64,000 bases of DNA from NCBI GenBank assembly GCA_020832185.1, contig JAFIFE010000028.1, positions 62,001 to 126,000 on the forward strand, in the 5' to 3' direction. The translations under genes were made by a program, and so were the position numbers. The notes beneath the pieces were generated by a model. It worked only from the letters and a program-made list of their open reading frames with translations. It had not been told where the DNA came from and searched no databases. How positions within the stretch are numbered: the first letter of the stretch is position 1; each line of letters starts with the position of its first letter. This document shows positions 17,091-26,379 of the stretch, piece after piece. The DNA is from Alkalibacterium sp. Lineage in GTDB: Bacteria > Bacillota > Bacilli > Lactobacillales > Carnobacteriaceae_A.

Positions 17091-17768
17091 GTGAACTTAA
17101 AGAAAATGGTTGGGTACAAGGCAGCTGAATTTGTAAAAGATGGAATGATCGTCGGTCTCGGAACAGGATCGACTGCCTATTATATGGTCGAAGCGATTGG
17201 GAAACGCTTGAAGGAAGAGGGATTGTCAATCGTTGGAGTCACAACTTCTCACCGTACGACTGAGCAGGCCAATGAGTTAGGGATACCATTGAAAGACTTA
17301 AATGAAGTGGATCATATTGATGTAACGATCGATGGAGCCGATGAAATTTCTGATGATTTTCAAGGAATCAAAGGGGGCGGAGCGGCTCATCTATTCGAAA
17401 AAATGGTCGCTAACCAGTCTGAAGAGGTCATCTGGATCGTAGATGACAGTAAAATGGTATCGCAGTTAGGTGCATTCCCACTCCCAGTTGAAGTAGTGAA
17501 ATTCGGGTGCGATCAGGTCTTTAATCTTTTCACCAGAGAGGAATTAAGTCCTTCGTTTAGAATGGACGAAAACGCCGAAAAACTCATCACAGATTCTGGG
17601 AATTATATTATCGATTTACACCTGGGTGTCATTGAGAACCCGCATGAACTGGCAACCTGGCTGGATTCAGTGACTGGAGTCGTCGAGCACGGCTTATTCC
17701 TTGATTGTGTCACAAAGGTAATCGTAGGGAGAGAAGATGGGCCAGAAGTTATCGATGTGACTCGTTAA
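17091..17768 (+). CDS. rpiA: Ribose-5-phosphate isomerase A
   Basis: This 225-residue RpiA interconverts ribose-5-phosphate and ribulose-5-phosphate in the pentose phosphate pathway. Family blocks are [22 protein letters not shown] and IKGGGAAH, where the Asp and Glu of DGADE and the Lys of KGGG form the active site. The start is GTG at 17091, preceded by AAAGGGG at a 9-base spacing. The gene is monocistronic, followed by a repeat array and no clear private terminator. Confidence 0.95.
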   Translation: MNLKKMVGYKAAEFVKDGMIVGLGTGSTAYYMVEAIGKRLKEEGLSIVGVTTSHRTTEQANELGIPLKDLNEVDHIDVTIDGADEISDDFQGIKGGGAAHLFEKMVANQSEEVIWIVDDSKMVSQLGAFPLPVEVVKFGCDQVFNLFTREELSPSFRMDENAEKLITDSGNYIIDLHLGVIENPHELATWLDSVTGVVEHGLFLDCVTKVIVGREDGPEVIDVTR

Positions 17769-17782
17769 GAATGCAGACTTTA

Positions 17783-18190
17783 GTTATCGATATAGGTGAC
17801 TCATTATCAGTAGCATGAATGAGTAGGTGATATAACCGGTTATAAGTCATACTCGAGAAGACACCCCGCTCCGAGTAGTCGTTATAGAGCGATATAAGTC
17901 AGACTCGAGAAGACACCCCGCTCCGAGTAGTCGCTATAGCGGGATATAAGTCAGACTCGAGAAGACATTCCACTCCGAGTAGGCGTTATAGATCGATATA
18001 AGGCAGACTCGAGAAGACATCCCACTCCGAGTAGTCGTTATAGTGGGATATAAGGCATACTCGAGAAGACATGCAGCTTCGAGTAGTCGCTATAGCGGGT
18101 TATAAGTCCAAGTCAAGAAGCCACTATGCTTCGAGTAGGCGCTATAAAGCGAAATTAATCGTATTCAACGAGAATGCGCCATAGGAGTAG
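17783..18190. repeat. Tandem array of 52-bp units, 7 copies with degenerate ends
   Basis: Units begin with GAGTAG at 17821, 17873, 17925, 17977, 18029, 18081 and 18133, with another in-phase GAGTAG at 18185; the spacing is exactly 52 bp. A decayed unit precedes the first. Each unit has a dyad of the form TTATA-N6-TATAA (for example TTATAGATCGATATAA), then ACTCGAG and a CCGAGT that can pair with ACTCG. The last full unit is the most diverged. The beginning GAGTRG-NN-GCTATAGC-RGG-NTATA is shared with the 51-bp array at 5.2 kb. The array lies between convergent rpiA and tdh. The period is not a multiple of three, so it cannot encode a repeated peptide. Confidence 0.96.
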
Positions 18191-18207
18191 CTAATTAAAA
18201 CCGGAAA

Positions 18208-18280
18208 AAATAAAAACCATCCGAACGAGTCGCCTGTTCCCTAATTGTGAGGGAAGAAAGGACTGTTCAGATGGTTTTTC
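18208..18280 (-). terminator. Terminator after kbl-tdh operon
   Basis: AAAAACCATC and GATGGTTTTT pair, extended by GAAC/GTTC, around a long loop. On the minus strand the stem is followed by a U-rich tract. Confidence 0.85.
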
Positions 18281-18292
18281 ACATTAGCTAGT

Positions 18293-19243
18293 TTAAACGA
18301 CTTTTATTTTTAACTTTGACAGCATGTCTGCGGTCATTTTGTCCAAGTCATACTTGGGAGAGAAGCCCCATTCTTCTTGTGCAGCAGTTGTGTCGATGGC
18401 GTTAGGCCAAGAATCGGCGATTCCTTGTCTTATTGGATCCACGTCATAGCTTAACTTGAAGCCAGGCTGGTGTTTTTGAATGGCTTTTTCAACATCTTCT
18501 GGCGCAATACTCATTGCACTGACATTATAAGCGTTACGGTTGATCAGCTGATCACTGTCTGCTTCCATAAGCTGAATGATCAAGTCAACAGCATCAGGCA
18601 TATACATCATATCCATGTATGTGCCTTTATCAATAAACGAAGTGTAGGCATTGTTTCTCAATGCTTCGTAATAAATATCAACGGCGTAGTCCGTTGTACC
18701 GCCGCCAGGTAATGTGTCATATGAAATCAGTCCCGGGAAACGAACGCTGCGTGTGTCCACTCCAAATTTCTGGAAGTAGTAATCACCAAGGAGTTCACCG
18801 CTGACTTTAGTTACGCCATACATTGTGGTCGGACGCTGGACAGTCACTTGTGGTGTCTGGTCTTTAGGCGTCTGAGGTCCGAATGCACCGATTGAACTTG
18901 GCGTAAAGAATTTCAGGTCACATTCGCGAGCGACTTCCAGGGCATTCATTAATCCACCCATATTCAGTGTCCATGCCAGCTGCGGTTTTGCCTCAGCAAC
19001 AGCTGATAAAAGAGCGGCTAGATGAATAAATGTATCGACCTGGTATTCGTCCACCAAAGCTCTCATACGTTCAGCATCCGTCACATCGAGAACTTCAAAA
19101 ATACCGTCATTAACTACTTTTGAGTCTTCTGGTTGTCTAATATCTGTGGCAACTACATTCTCTGTCCCATAGACCTCACGTAATCTGGTTGTCAACTCAG
19201 AACCGATTTGTCCAAGAGCACCTGTTATAATAATTTTTTTCAC
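18293..19243 (-). CDS. tdh: SDR-type L-threonine 3-dehydrogenase (NAD-dependent epimerase/dehydratase fold)
   Basis: This 316-residue extended short-chain dehydrogenase has NAD-binding [10 protein letters not shown] (8-17), the catalytic Ser region TPSSIGAFG and YGVTK with Tyr142/Lys146. The block [18 protein letters not shown] is characteristic of SDR-type threonine dehydrogenases. It oxidises L-threonine to 2-amino-3-ketobutyrate. The identification is strengthened by the gene immediately upstream, kbl, which cleaves that product. The pair forms the threonine-to-glycine route. It is unrelated to zinc-dependent Tdh of E. coli. Confidence 0.92.
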   Translation of the reverse strand: MKKIIITGALGQIGSELTTRLREVYGTENVVATDIRQPEDSKVVNDGIFEVLDVTDAERMRALVDEYQVDTFIHLAALLSAVAEAKPQLAWTLNMGGLMNALEVARECDLKFFTPSSIGAFGPQTPKDQTPQVTVQRPTTMYGVTKVSGELLGDYYFQKFGVDTRSVRFPGLISYDTLPGGGTTDYAVDIYYEALRNNAYTSFIDKGTYMDMMYMPDAVDLIIQLMEADSDQLINRNAYNVSAMSIAPEDVEKAIQKHQPGFKLSYDVDPIRQGIADSWPNAIDTTAAQEEWGFSPKYDLDKMTADMLSKLKIKVV

Positions 19244-19295
19244 TAAAAATCCTCCGATTTTATAGACTTTTTATCATACATTTAGAAAGAAGAGA

Positions 19296-20489
19296 CTAGC
19301 TTATTACGTTCAGTTCTTTCCCTACTTTTTCATAAATTTCCAGTACTTTATCTAATTGGTCTTTTGTATGAGCAGCACTTGGCATATTTCTTACTCGACC
19401 AGTTCCACGAGGGACGGTTGGGAAGACGATTGATTTAGCATAGACGCCTTCTTCAGTTAAGCGTTTAGAAAAGCTCTGAGTCAGTTTCTCTTCACCAATG
19501 ATACAAGGAGTGATAGGCGTATCTGAGTTTCCTATGTTGAAACCTAGATTCTTCAATCCTTCTTTAAGGTAACGCCCATTTTCCCATAACAGGTCATGCT
19601 CTTTAGTAGAGTTGGACATGATAGCGATGGCTTCCATACAGGCAGCTGCAGCGCCAGGTGTTAATGACGTTGAAAATAAGAAAGGACGTGCACGTACTTT
19701 CAGCCAGTCGATCAGATTCTGAGTTCCGGCAACGTATCCACCTACTACTCCCACAGCTTTAGACAATGTGCCCATCTGAAAATCGATTTTGTCCTGCAGT
19801 CCGAAGTGTTTAACGGTTCCTGCCCCTTTACCCATTACGCCAGATCCGTGAGCATCATCGACATATGTGATCAAGTCGAATTCTTCTGCGACTTCAACGA
19901 TTTCTGGTAATTTGGCAACGTCGCCGTCCATTGAAAAGACCCCATCGGTAATGTACATGATTTTTTCATAGAGGCCACTTTCAACCGCTTCTTTAGCTTT
20001 AGCACGTAAATCATCGATATCCTGGTGCTTCACACGAATGACTTTAGCCCCGGATAAACGACAGCCATCAATAATTGACGCATGGTTCAGCTCATCTGAT
20101 AAAATGGCATCATTTTTGTTCATAACTGCTGAGATGGCACCCATATTACAATTGAATCCAGACTGGAAAGCAACTGCTGCTTCAGTGTGTTTGAATTCAG
20201 CTATTTTTGCTTCCAGTTCTTCATGAATAGCCTGTGTTCCGTTGATGGTTCGAACGGCACCGGCACCTACCCCATATGTGTCGGTTGCTTCATTGGCTTT
20301 TACTTTCAGACGGTCGTCATTTGCAAATCCAAGGTAGTTGTTGGAAGACATATTGATCAGCTGTTTTCCGTTGATTTTTATTTCTGCACCGTTAGGACCT
20401 TCCAGTACATCTATCTCATTATATAAACCGTTATCTTTTAATTCTTGGAGATTTTTCTCTAAAAAGGTATTCAATTTTTGACTAGTCAT
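19296..20489 (-). CDS. kbl: 2-amino-3-ketobutyrate CoA ligase (glycine C-acetyltransferase)
   Basis: This 397-residue PLP enzyme of the alpha-oxoamine synthase family has the [11 protein letters not shown] start, [15 protein letters not shown], and the PLP lysine in [13 protein letters not shown]. It converts 2-amino-3-ketobutyrate and CoA into glycine and acetyl-CoA. An AAGGGAG ribosome site lies upstream of the ATG. The tdh gene follows 52 bp downstream, giving a complete threonine degradation operon. Alternative members of the fold (BioF, HemA) are made unlikely by the tdh neighbour. Confidence 0.94.
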   Translation of the reverse strand: MTSQKLNTFLEKNLQELKDNGLYNEIDVLEGPNGAEIKINGKQLINMSSNNYLGFANDDRLKVKANEATDTYGVGAGAVRTINGTQAIHEELEAKIAEFKHTEAAVAFQSGFNCNMGAISAVMNKNDAILSDELNHASIIDGCRLSGAKVIRVKHQDIDDLRAKAKEAVESGLYEKIMYITDGVFSMDGDVAKLPEIVEVAEEFDLITYVDDAHGSGVMGKGAGTVKHFGLQDKIDFQMGTLSKAVGVVGGYVAGTQNLIDWLKVRARPFLFSTSLTPGAAAACMEAIAIMSNSTKEHDLLWENGRYLKEGLKNLGFNIGNSDTPITPCIIGEEKLTQSFSKRLTEEGVYAKSIVFPTVPRGTGRVRNMPSAAHTKDQLDKVLEIYEKVGKELNVIS

Positions 20490-20567
20490 GAAATCGCTCC
20501 CTTAAGTATTTGTTTGTCTGCGCTTCCTCCCAATTTTAACATTTTTTAAAAATATCGTGTAGTAGAG

Positions 20568-20595
20568 TTGACATTTATTGGAATATTCTTATTAT
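20568..20595 (+). promoter_or_regulatory. Candidate promoter of pyrimidine-nucleoside phosphorylase gene
   Basis: A perfect TTGACA (20568-20573) and TATTAT (20590-20595) are separated by 16 bp. A second extended -10 (TGCTAGAAT, 20632-20640) lies closer to the gene. Confidence 0.7.
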
Positions 20596-20680
20596 CTCTA
20601 AGTGAAATCTCCTTCTAAACGGCCCTAGGTGTGCTAGAATAAGGCTTACAAGATACTGTAGAATGGAGTGTTTAATACTT

Positions 20681-21982
20681 ATGAGAATGATCGACTTAAT
20701 TGAAAAAAAACAGCACGATAATGCACTGACAACTGATGAAATCAAATGGATGATCGACCAGTACACCAAAGAAGTTATCCCGGATTATCAGATGAGTGCA
20801 ATGGCTATGGCTATTTATTTTAAAGGAATGACTGAAGAAGAACGCAGCGCCTTGACAATGGCAATGGTTGAATCAGGTGATCAAATCGATTTATCAGCTA
20901 TCGAAGGCGTCAAAGTAGATAAACACTCTACTGGTGGAGTGGGGGATACGACCACATTAGTGCTAGCTCCTTTAGTAGCCAGTGTCGGCGTACCTGTAGC
21001 TAAAATGAGCGGGCGCGGGTTAGGTCACACGGGGGGAACAATCGATAAACTCGAAGCTATCCCAGGATTCCACGTCGAATTATCACAAAATGATTTCGCC
21101 GAGTTAGTTAATAAAAACAAAGTAGCTGTTGTGGGGCAGTCAGGGAATTTGACTCCTGCAGATAAAAAACTTTACGCATTGCGCGATGTGACGGGGACTG
21201 TAGAGTCTATTCCGTTGATTGCCAGTTCGATCATGAGCAAAAAGATTGCTTCCGGTGCTGACGCGATCGTTCTGGATGTCAAGACAGGTGCTGGAGCCTT
21301 CATGAAGAGTGTTGAACAGGCAAGAGAATTGGCTGAAACAATGGTAAAAATCGGGAAATCTGTCGGAAGAAATACCATGGCTGTTATTTCTGATATGAGT
21401 CAACCCTTGGGGAATGCCATTGGAAATGGACTCGAGGTAAAAGAAGCCATCGATACGCTTAAAGGGAAAGGCCCAGATGATTTAACTGAACTATGCTTAG
21501 TGTTAGGCAGTCAGATGGCCTACCTTGGTGGAGCGGCTTCTTCGCTGGAAGAGGCGCGTGAAAAACTGGAAGAGAATTTGCATAACGGAAAAGCACTAGC
21601 TGCATTCAAAGTATTCGTTGAAGCGCAGGGAGGCGACCCGTCTGTAGCTGATGATCCAGAAGGCGTGCTACCAACGGCTGCATATACTAAAGAAGTGTTT
21701 TCAGAAGAGAGTGGCGTGGTATCAGAAATAGTAGCTGATCAAGTCGGCATTGCAGCAATGATGTTAGGTGCGGGACGCGAAACCAAAGAAAGTCACATCG
21801 ACTTGTCTGCCGGACTTTACCTGCACAAGAAAGTCGGCGATAAAGTGAAGCAGGGCGATTCGATCGCTACACTATATTCGAACAGTGAAATTAAAGATGA
21901 AGTCATCAGCAAAGTTTTATCCAATGTTCGTTTAGCTGAGACGGGTACAGAACCAACGCTGATTTATGATATCGTTCAATAA
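20681..21982 (+). CDS. pdp: Pyrimidine-nucleoside phosphorylase
   Basis: This 433-residue enzyme phosphorolyses uridine/thymidine to base and (deoxy)ribose-1-phosphate. Family blocks include [18 protein letters not shown] (phosphate binding), [17 protein letters not shown], and [20 protein letters not shown] with the substrate Lys and Arg regions. I set the start at ATG 20681 ([10 protein letters not shown]) because homologs begin MRMVD.I.KK. The upstream ATG at 20663 overlaps the GGAG ribosome site, although the spacing of 12 bases is long. The gene is monocistronic with a strong terminator. Confidence 0.94.
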   Translation: MRMIDLIEKKQHDNALTTDEIKWMIDQYTKEVIPDYQMSAMAMAIYFKGMTEEERSALTMAMVESGDQIDLSAIEGVKVDKHSTGGVGDTTTLVLAPLVASVGVPVAKMSGRGLGHTGGTIDKLEAIPGFHVELSQNDFAELVNKNKVAVVGQSGNLTPADKKLYALRDVTGTVESIPLIASSIMSKKIASGADAIVLDVKTGAGAFMKSVEQARELAETMVKIGKSVGRNTMAVISDMSQPLGNAIGNGLEVKEAIDTLKGKGPDDLTELCLVLGSQMAYLGGAASSLEEAREKLEENLHNGKALAAFKVFVEAQGGDPSVADDPEGVLPTAAYTKEVFSEESGVVSEIVADQVGIAAMMLGAGRETKESHIDLSAGLYLHKKVGDKVKQGDSIATLYSNSEIKDEVISKVLSNVRLAETGTEPTLIYDIVQ

Positions 21983-21992
21983 AAACCTATTT

Positions 21993-22034
21993 AAAAGAGC
22001 CGACACTCGATTTCTGCAGTGTCGGCTCTTTTTT
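21993..22034 (+). terminator. Terminator after pyrimidine-nucleoside phosphorylase gene
   Basis: A perfect 15-bp stem, AAAAGAGCCGACACT with AGTGTCGGCTCTTTT, runs into T residues. Confidence 0.95.
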
Positions 22035-22047
22035 GCGGCCTTGAATG

Positions 22048-22056
22048 TGCTATACT
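22048..22056 (+). promoter_or_regulatory. Extended -10 promoter of azlCD
   Basis: TGCTATACT is an extended -10 about 37 bases before azlC. No good -35 is visible. Confidence 0.55.
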
Positions 22057-22092
22057 ATAAAAAAATTTACATAACAGGGTTGGGGTGTAAAA

Positions 22093-22797
22093 ATGAACCG
22101 CGAAACAGTTGCAAGTGGAATCAAAGCAAGTTCGCCGATCATGGTGAGCTATATCGCTCTGGGCATAGCATGTGGAATCGTCCTTTATGACGCAGGATTT
22201 TCAGTGAGTCACATCTTTATAATGAGTGTCCTTGTTTACGCCGGGGCAGCACAGTTTCTAGCGGCCAGTATGGTGGTTTTGGGCGCCTCCTTTCCATCGA
22301 TTATAGTGATGGTTTTCTTTCTTAACTTAAGGCATATTTTAATGTCGGCAAGTATATCAGGCTTTGTTAAAAATCGGTCACTTAAATTTCTAAGTTTATT
22401 TGGTCATACTTTATCTGATGAGACCTTTGGAATCAATTATTCTAAATTTCAGGAGGGATGGTGGACGCCATCAGAAGCATTGGTGACCGGTGTGTCCAAC
22501 TACGGGACGTGGGCTTTGAGCACAGCGGTAGGAGGAATGATCGGAAGCCAGATTCCAATCAATACGATGATCATGAATTATGCACTTATTGCTATGTTCT
22601 TATGCATGATGGTCCTTCAATTTGTATCAAAACCGCATATCGCTGCAGCAGGGGTGTCGATCATTCTTACAGTAGCATTAACGATCGTGCTCCAGCATAA
22701 TATCGCACTGGTTATAGCTACGGTCATCGCATCATTTGTCGGTTATTATGTAGATTCAATTGAAAACAGGCGGAAAGGAGGGCATAAACATGCTTAG
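22093..22797 (+). CDS. azlC: AzlC-family branched-chain amino acid exporter, large subunit
   Basis: This 234-residue membrane protein of the AzlC/BrnF family has family blocks VYAGAAQFLAASM, LNLRHILMSASI and SDETFGINY. With the small AzlD subunit it exports branched-chain amino acids or their analogues. The small partner overlaps its 3' end by 8 bp, which is the normal arrangement. Confidence 0.93.
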   Translation: MNRETVASGIKASSPIMVSYIALGIACGIVLYDAGFSVSHIFIMSVLVYAGAAQFLAASMVVLGASFPSIIVMVFFLNLRHILMSASISGFVKNRSLKFLSLFGHTLSDETFGINYSKFQEGWWTPSEALVTGVSNYGTWALSTAVGGMIGSQIPINTMIMNYALIAMFLCMMVLQFVSKPHIAAAGVSIILTVALTIVLQHNIALVIATVIASFVGYYVDSIENRRKGGHKHA

Positions 22798-23113
22798 TCA
22801 TCCATTGTTTTTAATTACAGGCATGGCCATTGTCACATTCATTCCCAGGTTTTTCCCATTACTTTTACTCAGCAAAAAAGAGATATCACCGTCATTAAGC
22901 CGCTGGATGTCGTTTATTCCAGTTTCTATTTTCGCGGCACTAGTCGCTTCTGATATCTTTTTCTGGGAAGGCACTTTCAATTTGAATCCTGTACTCAATA
23001 TCAAATTGATCCCTTCAGTACTGGTCATTTTGATTGCATTAAAAACGAAAAGTTTATTATGGTCCATGATACTGGGTATCTTAGCTATCACCGTCATGTG
23101 GCTGATTGTTTGA
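22790..23113 (+). CDS. azlD: AzlD-family branched-chain amino acid exporter, small subunit
   Basis: This 107-residue membrane protein has about three membrane spans and family features (TFIPRFFPLLLL, LSRWMSFIPVSIFAALV, LKTKSLLWSMILG). The start is ATG 22790, with AAGGAGG 8 bases upstream inside the end of azlC; the in-frame ATG at 22760 has no ribosome site. It is the obligate partner of AzlC. Confidence 0.93.
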   Translation: MLSHPLFLITGMAIVTFIPRFFPLLLLSKKEISPSLSRWMSFIPVSIFAALVASDIFFWEGTFNLNPVLNIKLIPSVLVILIALKTKSLLWSMILGILAITVMWLIV

Positions 23114-23127
23114 ATAGGAGGGAGAGC

Positions 23128-23565
23128 ATGGCGTTCATTTTTGTTGATCAGCATCATTATCTTTGGGAAGACATGATCAATTATGCCAAACGGTGTTCTT
23201 GGAAAACAGCAGACTTTCTGGCAGACCTGATGCAGCAAAAGACGTTTTCTGATTGGGAAAGAATTTTAGTCGCTGTAAAAGGGGACGAGATAGTTGGATT
23301 CTGTACGTTGACTAAGAAAGATACGTATCCTGAGTTGCCTTACAGCCCGTTTATAGGCTTTGTCTTTGTTGCTGAACAAGCTAGAGGGGACAGGTTAAGT
23401 GAACAGCTGATTTCTGAAGGATCCAGGTACCTTAAAGACTGCGGGTTTGAAACAGTTTATATAGTCAGCAGTCATGACGGACTTTATGAAAAATTCGGGT
23501 TTGTAAAAATCGATACGCTTGAACAAGGGAATGAGGTAGAAACAGTATTCAGTAAAGCGTTATAA
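23128..23565 (+). CDS. GNAT-family acetyltransferase
   Basis: This 145-residue GNAT protein has GFVFVAEQARGDRLSEQLISE (motif A with the RGDRLS loop) and a C-terminal block DGLYEKFGFVKIDT. I chose ATG 23128 because GGAGGGAG precedes it; longer in-frame starts lie inside azlD. It is 14 bp after azlD and so likely co-transcribed with azlCD. The substrate is unknown; an amino-acid-related role is only a contextual guess. Confidence 0.88.
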   Translation: MAFIFVDQHHYLWEDMINYAKRCSWKTADFLADLMQQKTFSDWERILVAVKGDEIVGFCTLTKKDTYPELPYSPFIGFVFVAEQARGDRLSEQLISEGSRYLKDCGFETVYIVSSHDGLYEKFGFVKIDTLEQGNEVETVFSKAL

Positions 23566-23584
23566 ACCAGTCGTCATTAAACTG

Positions 23585-23631
23585 AAAAAGGCAAATCAAC
23601 CCAGGTAATAGTCGGGGTGATTTGCCTTTTT
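23585..23631. terminator. Bidirectional terminator
   Basis: AAAAAGGCAAATCAACCC pairs with GGGGTGATTTGCCTTTTT (one mismatch), between two convergent genes. Confidence 0.92.
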
Positions 23632-23638
23632 GATAGGA

Positions 23639-24139
23639 TCAATGTGTGATTGATGGGCGGTCTAGGATTTTCTCCCCTAAACGATTTGCCCATTTTTCTG
23701 TCCATAAAGAAGAATAGGATAACCCATATTCTTTCCGTTTAGATTGATAATGTTTGGATCTGGACCAGATGAGAGAAGTGATGCCGACAGTAAATAGATA
23801 CAGAGGCCCCAAAATTATGGACTGGTATGTATGACCAAATTCATGAACTGAGATGCGCTCACATTTATCTTTTATCTTATTTCTGTCAGTTGATGTCCAT
23901 TTAACATTACCCGATTGTTCCTCATTGGGCGTAAAAATAAACAACCCTAGAGAAATGCCGTTTAATGTCGGCCATTTCGTTCGGATACTTCCATGATAAA
24001 AGTCATGAGGGTCTTTCAAATGAATGAGAAATAAACAAAATCCTAAAAAACTTTGTAAGCCCCCCCATGTACATTGAAGAAAAATATAGAATATGGTCCA
24101 CCAAGTAGAATGGAAAAATGACTGCTGAGTATTTTTCAT
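23639..24139 (-). CDS. Small membrane protein with HEFGH zinc-binding-type motif, function unknown
   Basis: This 166-residue protein has a hydrophobic N-terminal half (about residues 14-40) and a second hydrophobic stretch (105-125). Between them is SVHEFGHTYQS with His99, Glu100 and His103, an HExxH pattern typical of metallopeptidases, followed by ILGPLYLFTVG. A third zinc ligand is not obvious. A GAGGGA site precedes the ATG. Similar HEYGH-type small membrane proteins are known as hypothetical proteins. It stands alone, convergent with the azl operon. It may be a peptidase or a protein that merely retains the motif. Confidence 0.75.
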   Translation of the reverse strand: MKNTQQSFFHSTWWTIFYIFLQCTWGGLQSFLGFCLFLIHLKDPHDFYHGSIRTKWPTLNGISLGLFIFTPNEEQSGNVKWTSTDRNKIKDKCERISVHEFGHTYQSIILGPLYLFTVGITSLIWSRSKHYQSKRKEYGLSYSSLWTEKWANRLGEKILDRPSITH

Positions 24140-24200
24140 GGCATTCCCTCATTTTAAGTTAACTGTGTGTGACTGTCACCGAATGAAAAAACGTCTCGCC

Positions 24201-25253
24201 TTACGAACGAGAAGCATATTTTTGTAGATTGATTTTTCTTGCTGCGCACCATTGTGCTGTTTCTCCAGTAATGATGACATCAGATTTTCTAAGGTCTTCA
24301 ATCCTTTTTGCGCCTAATAAAGTCATGATGTGTGTCAGCTCGATTTTCCACTGATTGATCGTTTCGATGGCCTGATCAACATCATCCAGAGCCATGTGCA
24401 TGAATTGACTGGATAAGCCGTTCAGTGAAGCGCCAAGCGACATCGCTTTAACCATTTCCATTGGTCGTCTGATCCCGCCGGAAGCAATGATATGTGAGTT
24501 AACAACACTCTCGCCAGCTTCCAGTAAAGATACTGCAGTCGTTTGTCCCCATTCTTCAAGGTCATCGAGTTTGAAATCTTTTCGTCGGAAATTTTCGATT
24601 TGTGCAAAATTGGTTCCACCCTTGCCGCTGACATCGATCAGTTTCACGCCAATAGACTCTAATTGTCTAATCGTTTCTCTGCTCATTCCAAATCCTACTT
24701 CTTTTGCGATCACGGGCACATCTAGACCATTAACAATCGATTCAATGTTTTTCAGCCATCCTTTGAACTCACGGTCTCCTTCAGGCATAACGACTTCCTG
24801 AGGGGCGTTAATGTGAATTTGGAAGGCATCTGCTTCTAGTAAATCCACGACTTTTTTTGCATTTTCCAGTCCATGGCCAGCACCTAAATTAGCAAAGACT
24901 AAACCGTTTGGATTTGTCTGACGTACAATTTTGAATGTTTCTTCCTGAGCAGGGTCTTTTAATGCAGCACTTACAGATCCAGTTGCCATAGCCAATCCTG
25001 TTTCTCTAGCAATAACGGCTAATTTTTCGTTTACTTTTCCTGTCCACTCGCTTCCGCCAGTCATCGCATTAATGAAAAAAGGGACAGAGAAATGCAAGCC
25101 TTCTAATGAAACAGACAAATCGACATCAGCTACATCTATTTCGGGAAAAGACTGATGGACAAATTTAATATCTTCAAATGATGATACTTGCTCCGGATAA
25201 AATTTTTCTGATAACGATACATGTTCATTTTTACGGTTGTTAGGCTTAGACAT
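24201..25253 (-). CDS. fni: Type 2 isopentenyl-diphosphate delta-isomerase
   Basis: This 350-residue FMN enzyme converts isopentenyl diphosphate to dimethylallyl diphosphate. It starts MSKPNNRKNEHV, the conserved type-2 N-terminus, with GGAGTG before ATG 25253. The open frame runs much further upstream through mvaK2, but that is an artefact. Family blocks include NAMTGGSEWTG, MATGSVSAALKD, ANLGAGHG, the substrate region QIHINAPQE and SGKGGTNFAQIE. It is last of the mevalonate operon, 22 bp after mvaK2. Confidence 0.95.
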   Translation of the reverse strand: MSKPNNRKNEHVSLSEKFYPEQVSSFEDIKFVHQSFPEIDVADVDLSVSLEGLHFSVPFFINAMTGGSEWTGKVNEKLAVIARETGLAMATGSVSAALKDPAQEETFKIVRQTNPNGLVFANLGAGHGLENAKKVVDLLEADAFQIHINAPQEVVMPEGDREFKGWLKNIESIVNGLDVPVIAKEVGFGMSRETIRQLESIGVKLIDVSGKGGTNFAQIENFRRKDFKLDDLEEWGQTTAVSLLEAGESVVNSHIIASGGIRRPMEMVKAMSLGASLNGLSSQFMHMALDDVDQAIETINQWKIELTHIMTLLGAKRIEDLRKSDVIITGETAQWCAARKINLQKYASRS

Positions 25254-25275
25254 AAGGTCACTCCAATTAAGTAGA

Positions 25276-26346
25276 TTAGTGTGTATAGACAGTAAGCGGT
25301 AAAGAGGTGATTCCTGCTTTTGACCACTCATTAACAATAGCGTCACGGTCTGCATCTCGCGGAATAAGTGCAATTCCGCAGTCCCCACCACCTGCACCAG
25401 ACGTTTTTGCGGTTGCATGATGGGCTTCTGAAATACTGCATAATTTCGAAAGAAGAGGCGTTTCCAGCTCAAACTGTTTTGAGTGGCTCATCTTCAGTAA
25501 AAGTTGTCTGTTAATGGCTACCTCGGTAAGTATAGCCGATGTATCTTGCTGCTTGATTGCCGTAATCAGCCGATTAACACAACCTTTACTCTCTGACAGA
25601 AACTGATCGTAGGATAACGTCTCACGACTATGGGCAACATGACTGACTAATGATTCAGTCGAAGCAGGCGAACCCGTCCATCCCACTAATAGAGACAGGT
25701 CTTTTAGGGGAGGAAGCTGTTCAATAAAAAGATCTTCCCACTCAGTTTCGACGATATCTTTAATAGATCGTGTTTCCAATTGATCCCGTACAGATTGCTT
25801 GTTGAAACTCGCATAGGCAATCATGCCCGTAAAACTTGCCGCAGCCAAATCTCCAAAAGATCCACTGCTATTCAAGGATAAATGGGCGACAGCAGCCAGT
25901 TTGTAAAGAAGCAAGCTAGTGTATTGTACAGAAAAGGCTTTGAGAAGGGCTTGAATAAGTGCGACTGTGACTGCCCCGCTTGATCCTAACCCATATTTCA
26001 CCCCTTGATCATTAACCATGTCACTGGTAATCGTCACATCATAGTAGGGGATATCCGGGATAATAGAGCGGATATACTCTTCTGCAGCCGTCATAGCCGC
26101 TTGAATAATTTCTGCTTTAGGGACTGATGGCGTAAACAGAATCTGATTATGATGTCTCTTCCATTTAATGTTGTCGCTGGATAGGACAGTCGAATAAATA
26201 GATCCACTGTTTTCTTCTGCAGGTGATACATCTACGGTAATAAAACGGTCGACAGCTACGATAATAGCTGGATAGCCAGGTTCGACAACGGCATATTCTC
26301 CGGCAATATATAATTTTCCGGGCGCTTTAGCTTGTGTTTTTTTCAT
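25276..26346 (-). CDS. mvaK2: Phosphomevalonate kinase
   Basis: This 356-residue GHMP kinase phosphorylates mevalonate-5-phosphate with ATP. Motifs are APGKLYIAGEYAVVEPGYPA at the N-terminus, GLGSSGAVTVALIQALLKAF and the C-terminal TSGAGGGDCGIAL. I chose ATG 26346 because AAAGGGA precedes it within the upstream in-frame ATG at 26361. It is third in the mvaK1-mvaD-mvaK2-fni order usual in Gram-positive cocci. Confidence 0.95.
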   Translation of the reverse strand: MKKTQAKAPGKLYIAGEYAVVEPGYPAIIVAVDRFITVDVSPAEENSGSIYSTVLSSDNIKWKRHHNQILFTPSVPKAEIIQAAMTAAEEYIRSIIPDIPYYDVTITSDMVNDQGVKYGLGSSGAVTVALIQALLKAFSVQYTSLLLYKLAAVAHLSLNSSGSFGDLAAASFTGMIAYASFNKQSVRDQLETRSIKDIVETEWEDLFIEQLPPLKDLSLLVGWTGSPASTESLVSHVAHSRETLSYDQFLSESKGCVNRLITAIKQQDTSAILTEVAINRQLLLKMSHSKQFELETPLLSKLCSISEAHHATAKTSGAGGGDCGIALIPRDADRDAIVNEWSKAGITSLPLTVYTH

Positions 26347-26379
26347 GACAGTCCCTTTCATGCATTGTATTGACCAGGA

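Noticed and set aside
5188-18190. CRISPR arrays
   Set aside because: Units abut with no unique spacers and there are no cas genes; these are plain tandem repeats.
24201-25472. 423-residue version of isopentenyl-diphosphate isomerase
   Set aside because: The first 73 codons overlap mvaK2 in another frame. Family N-terminus and ribosome site place the start at 25253.
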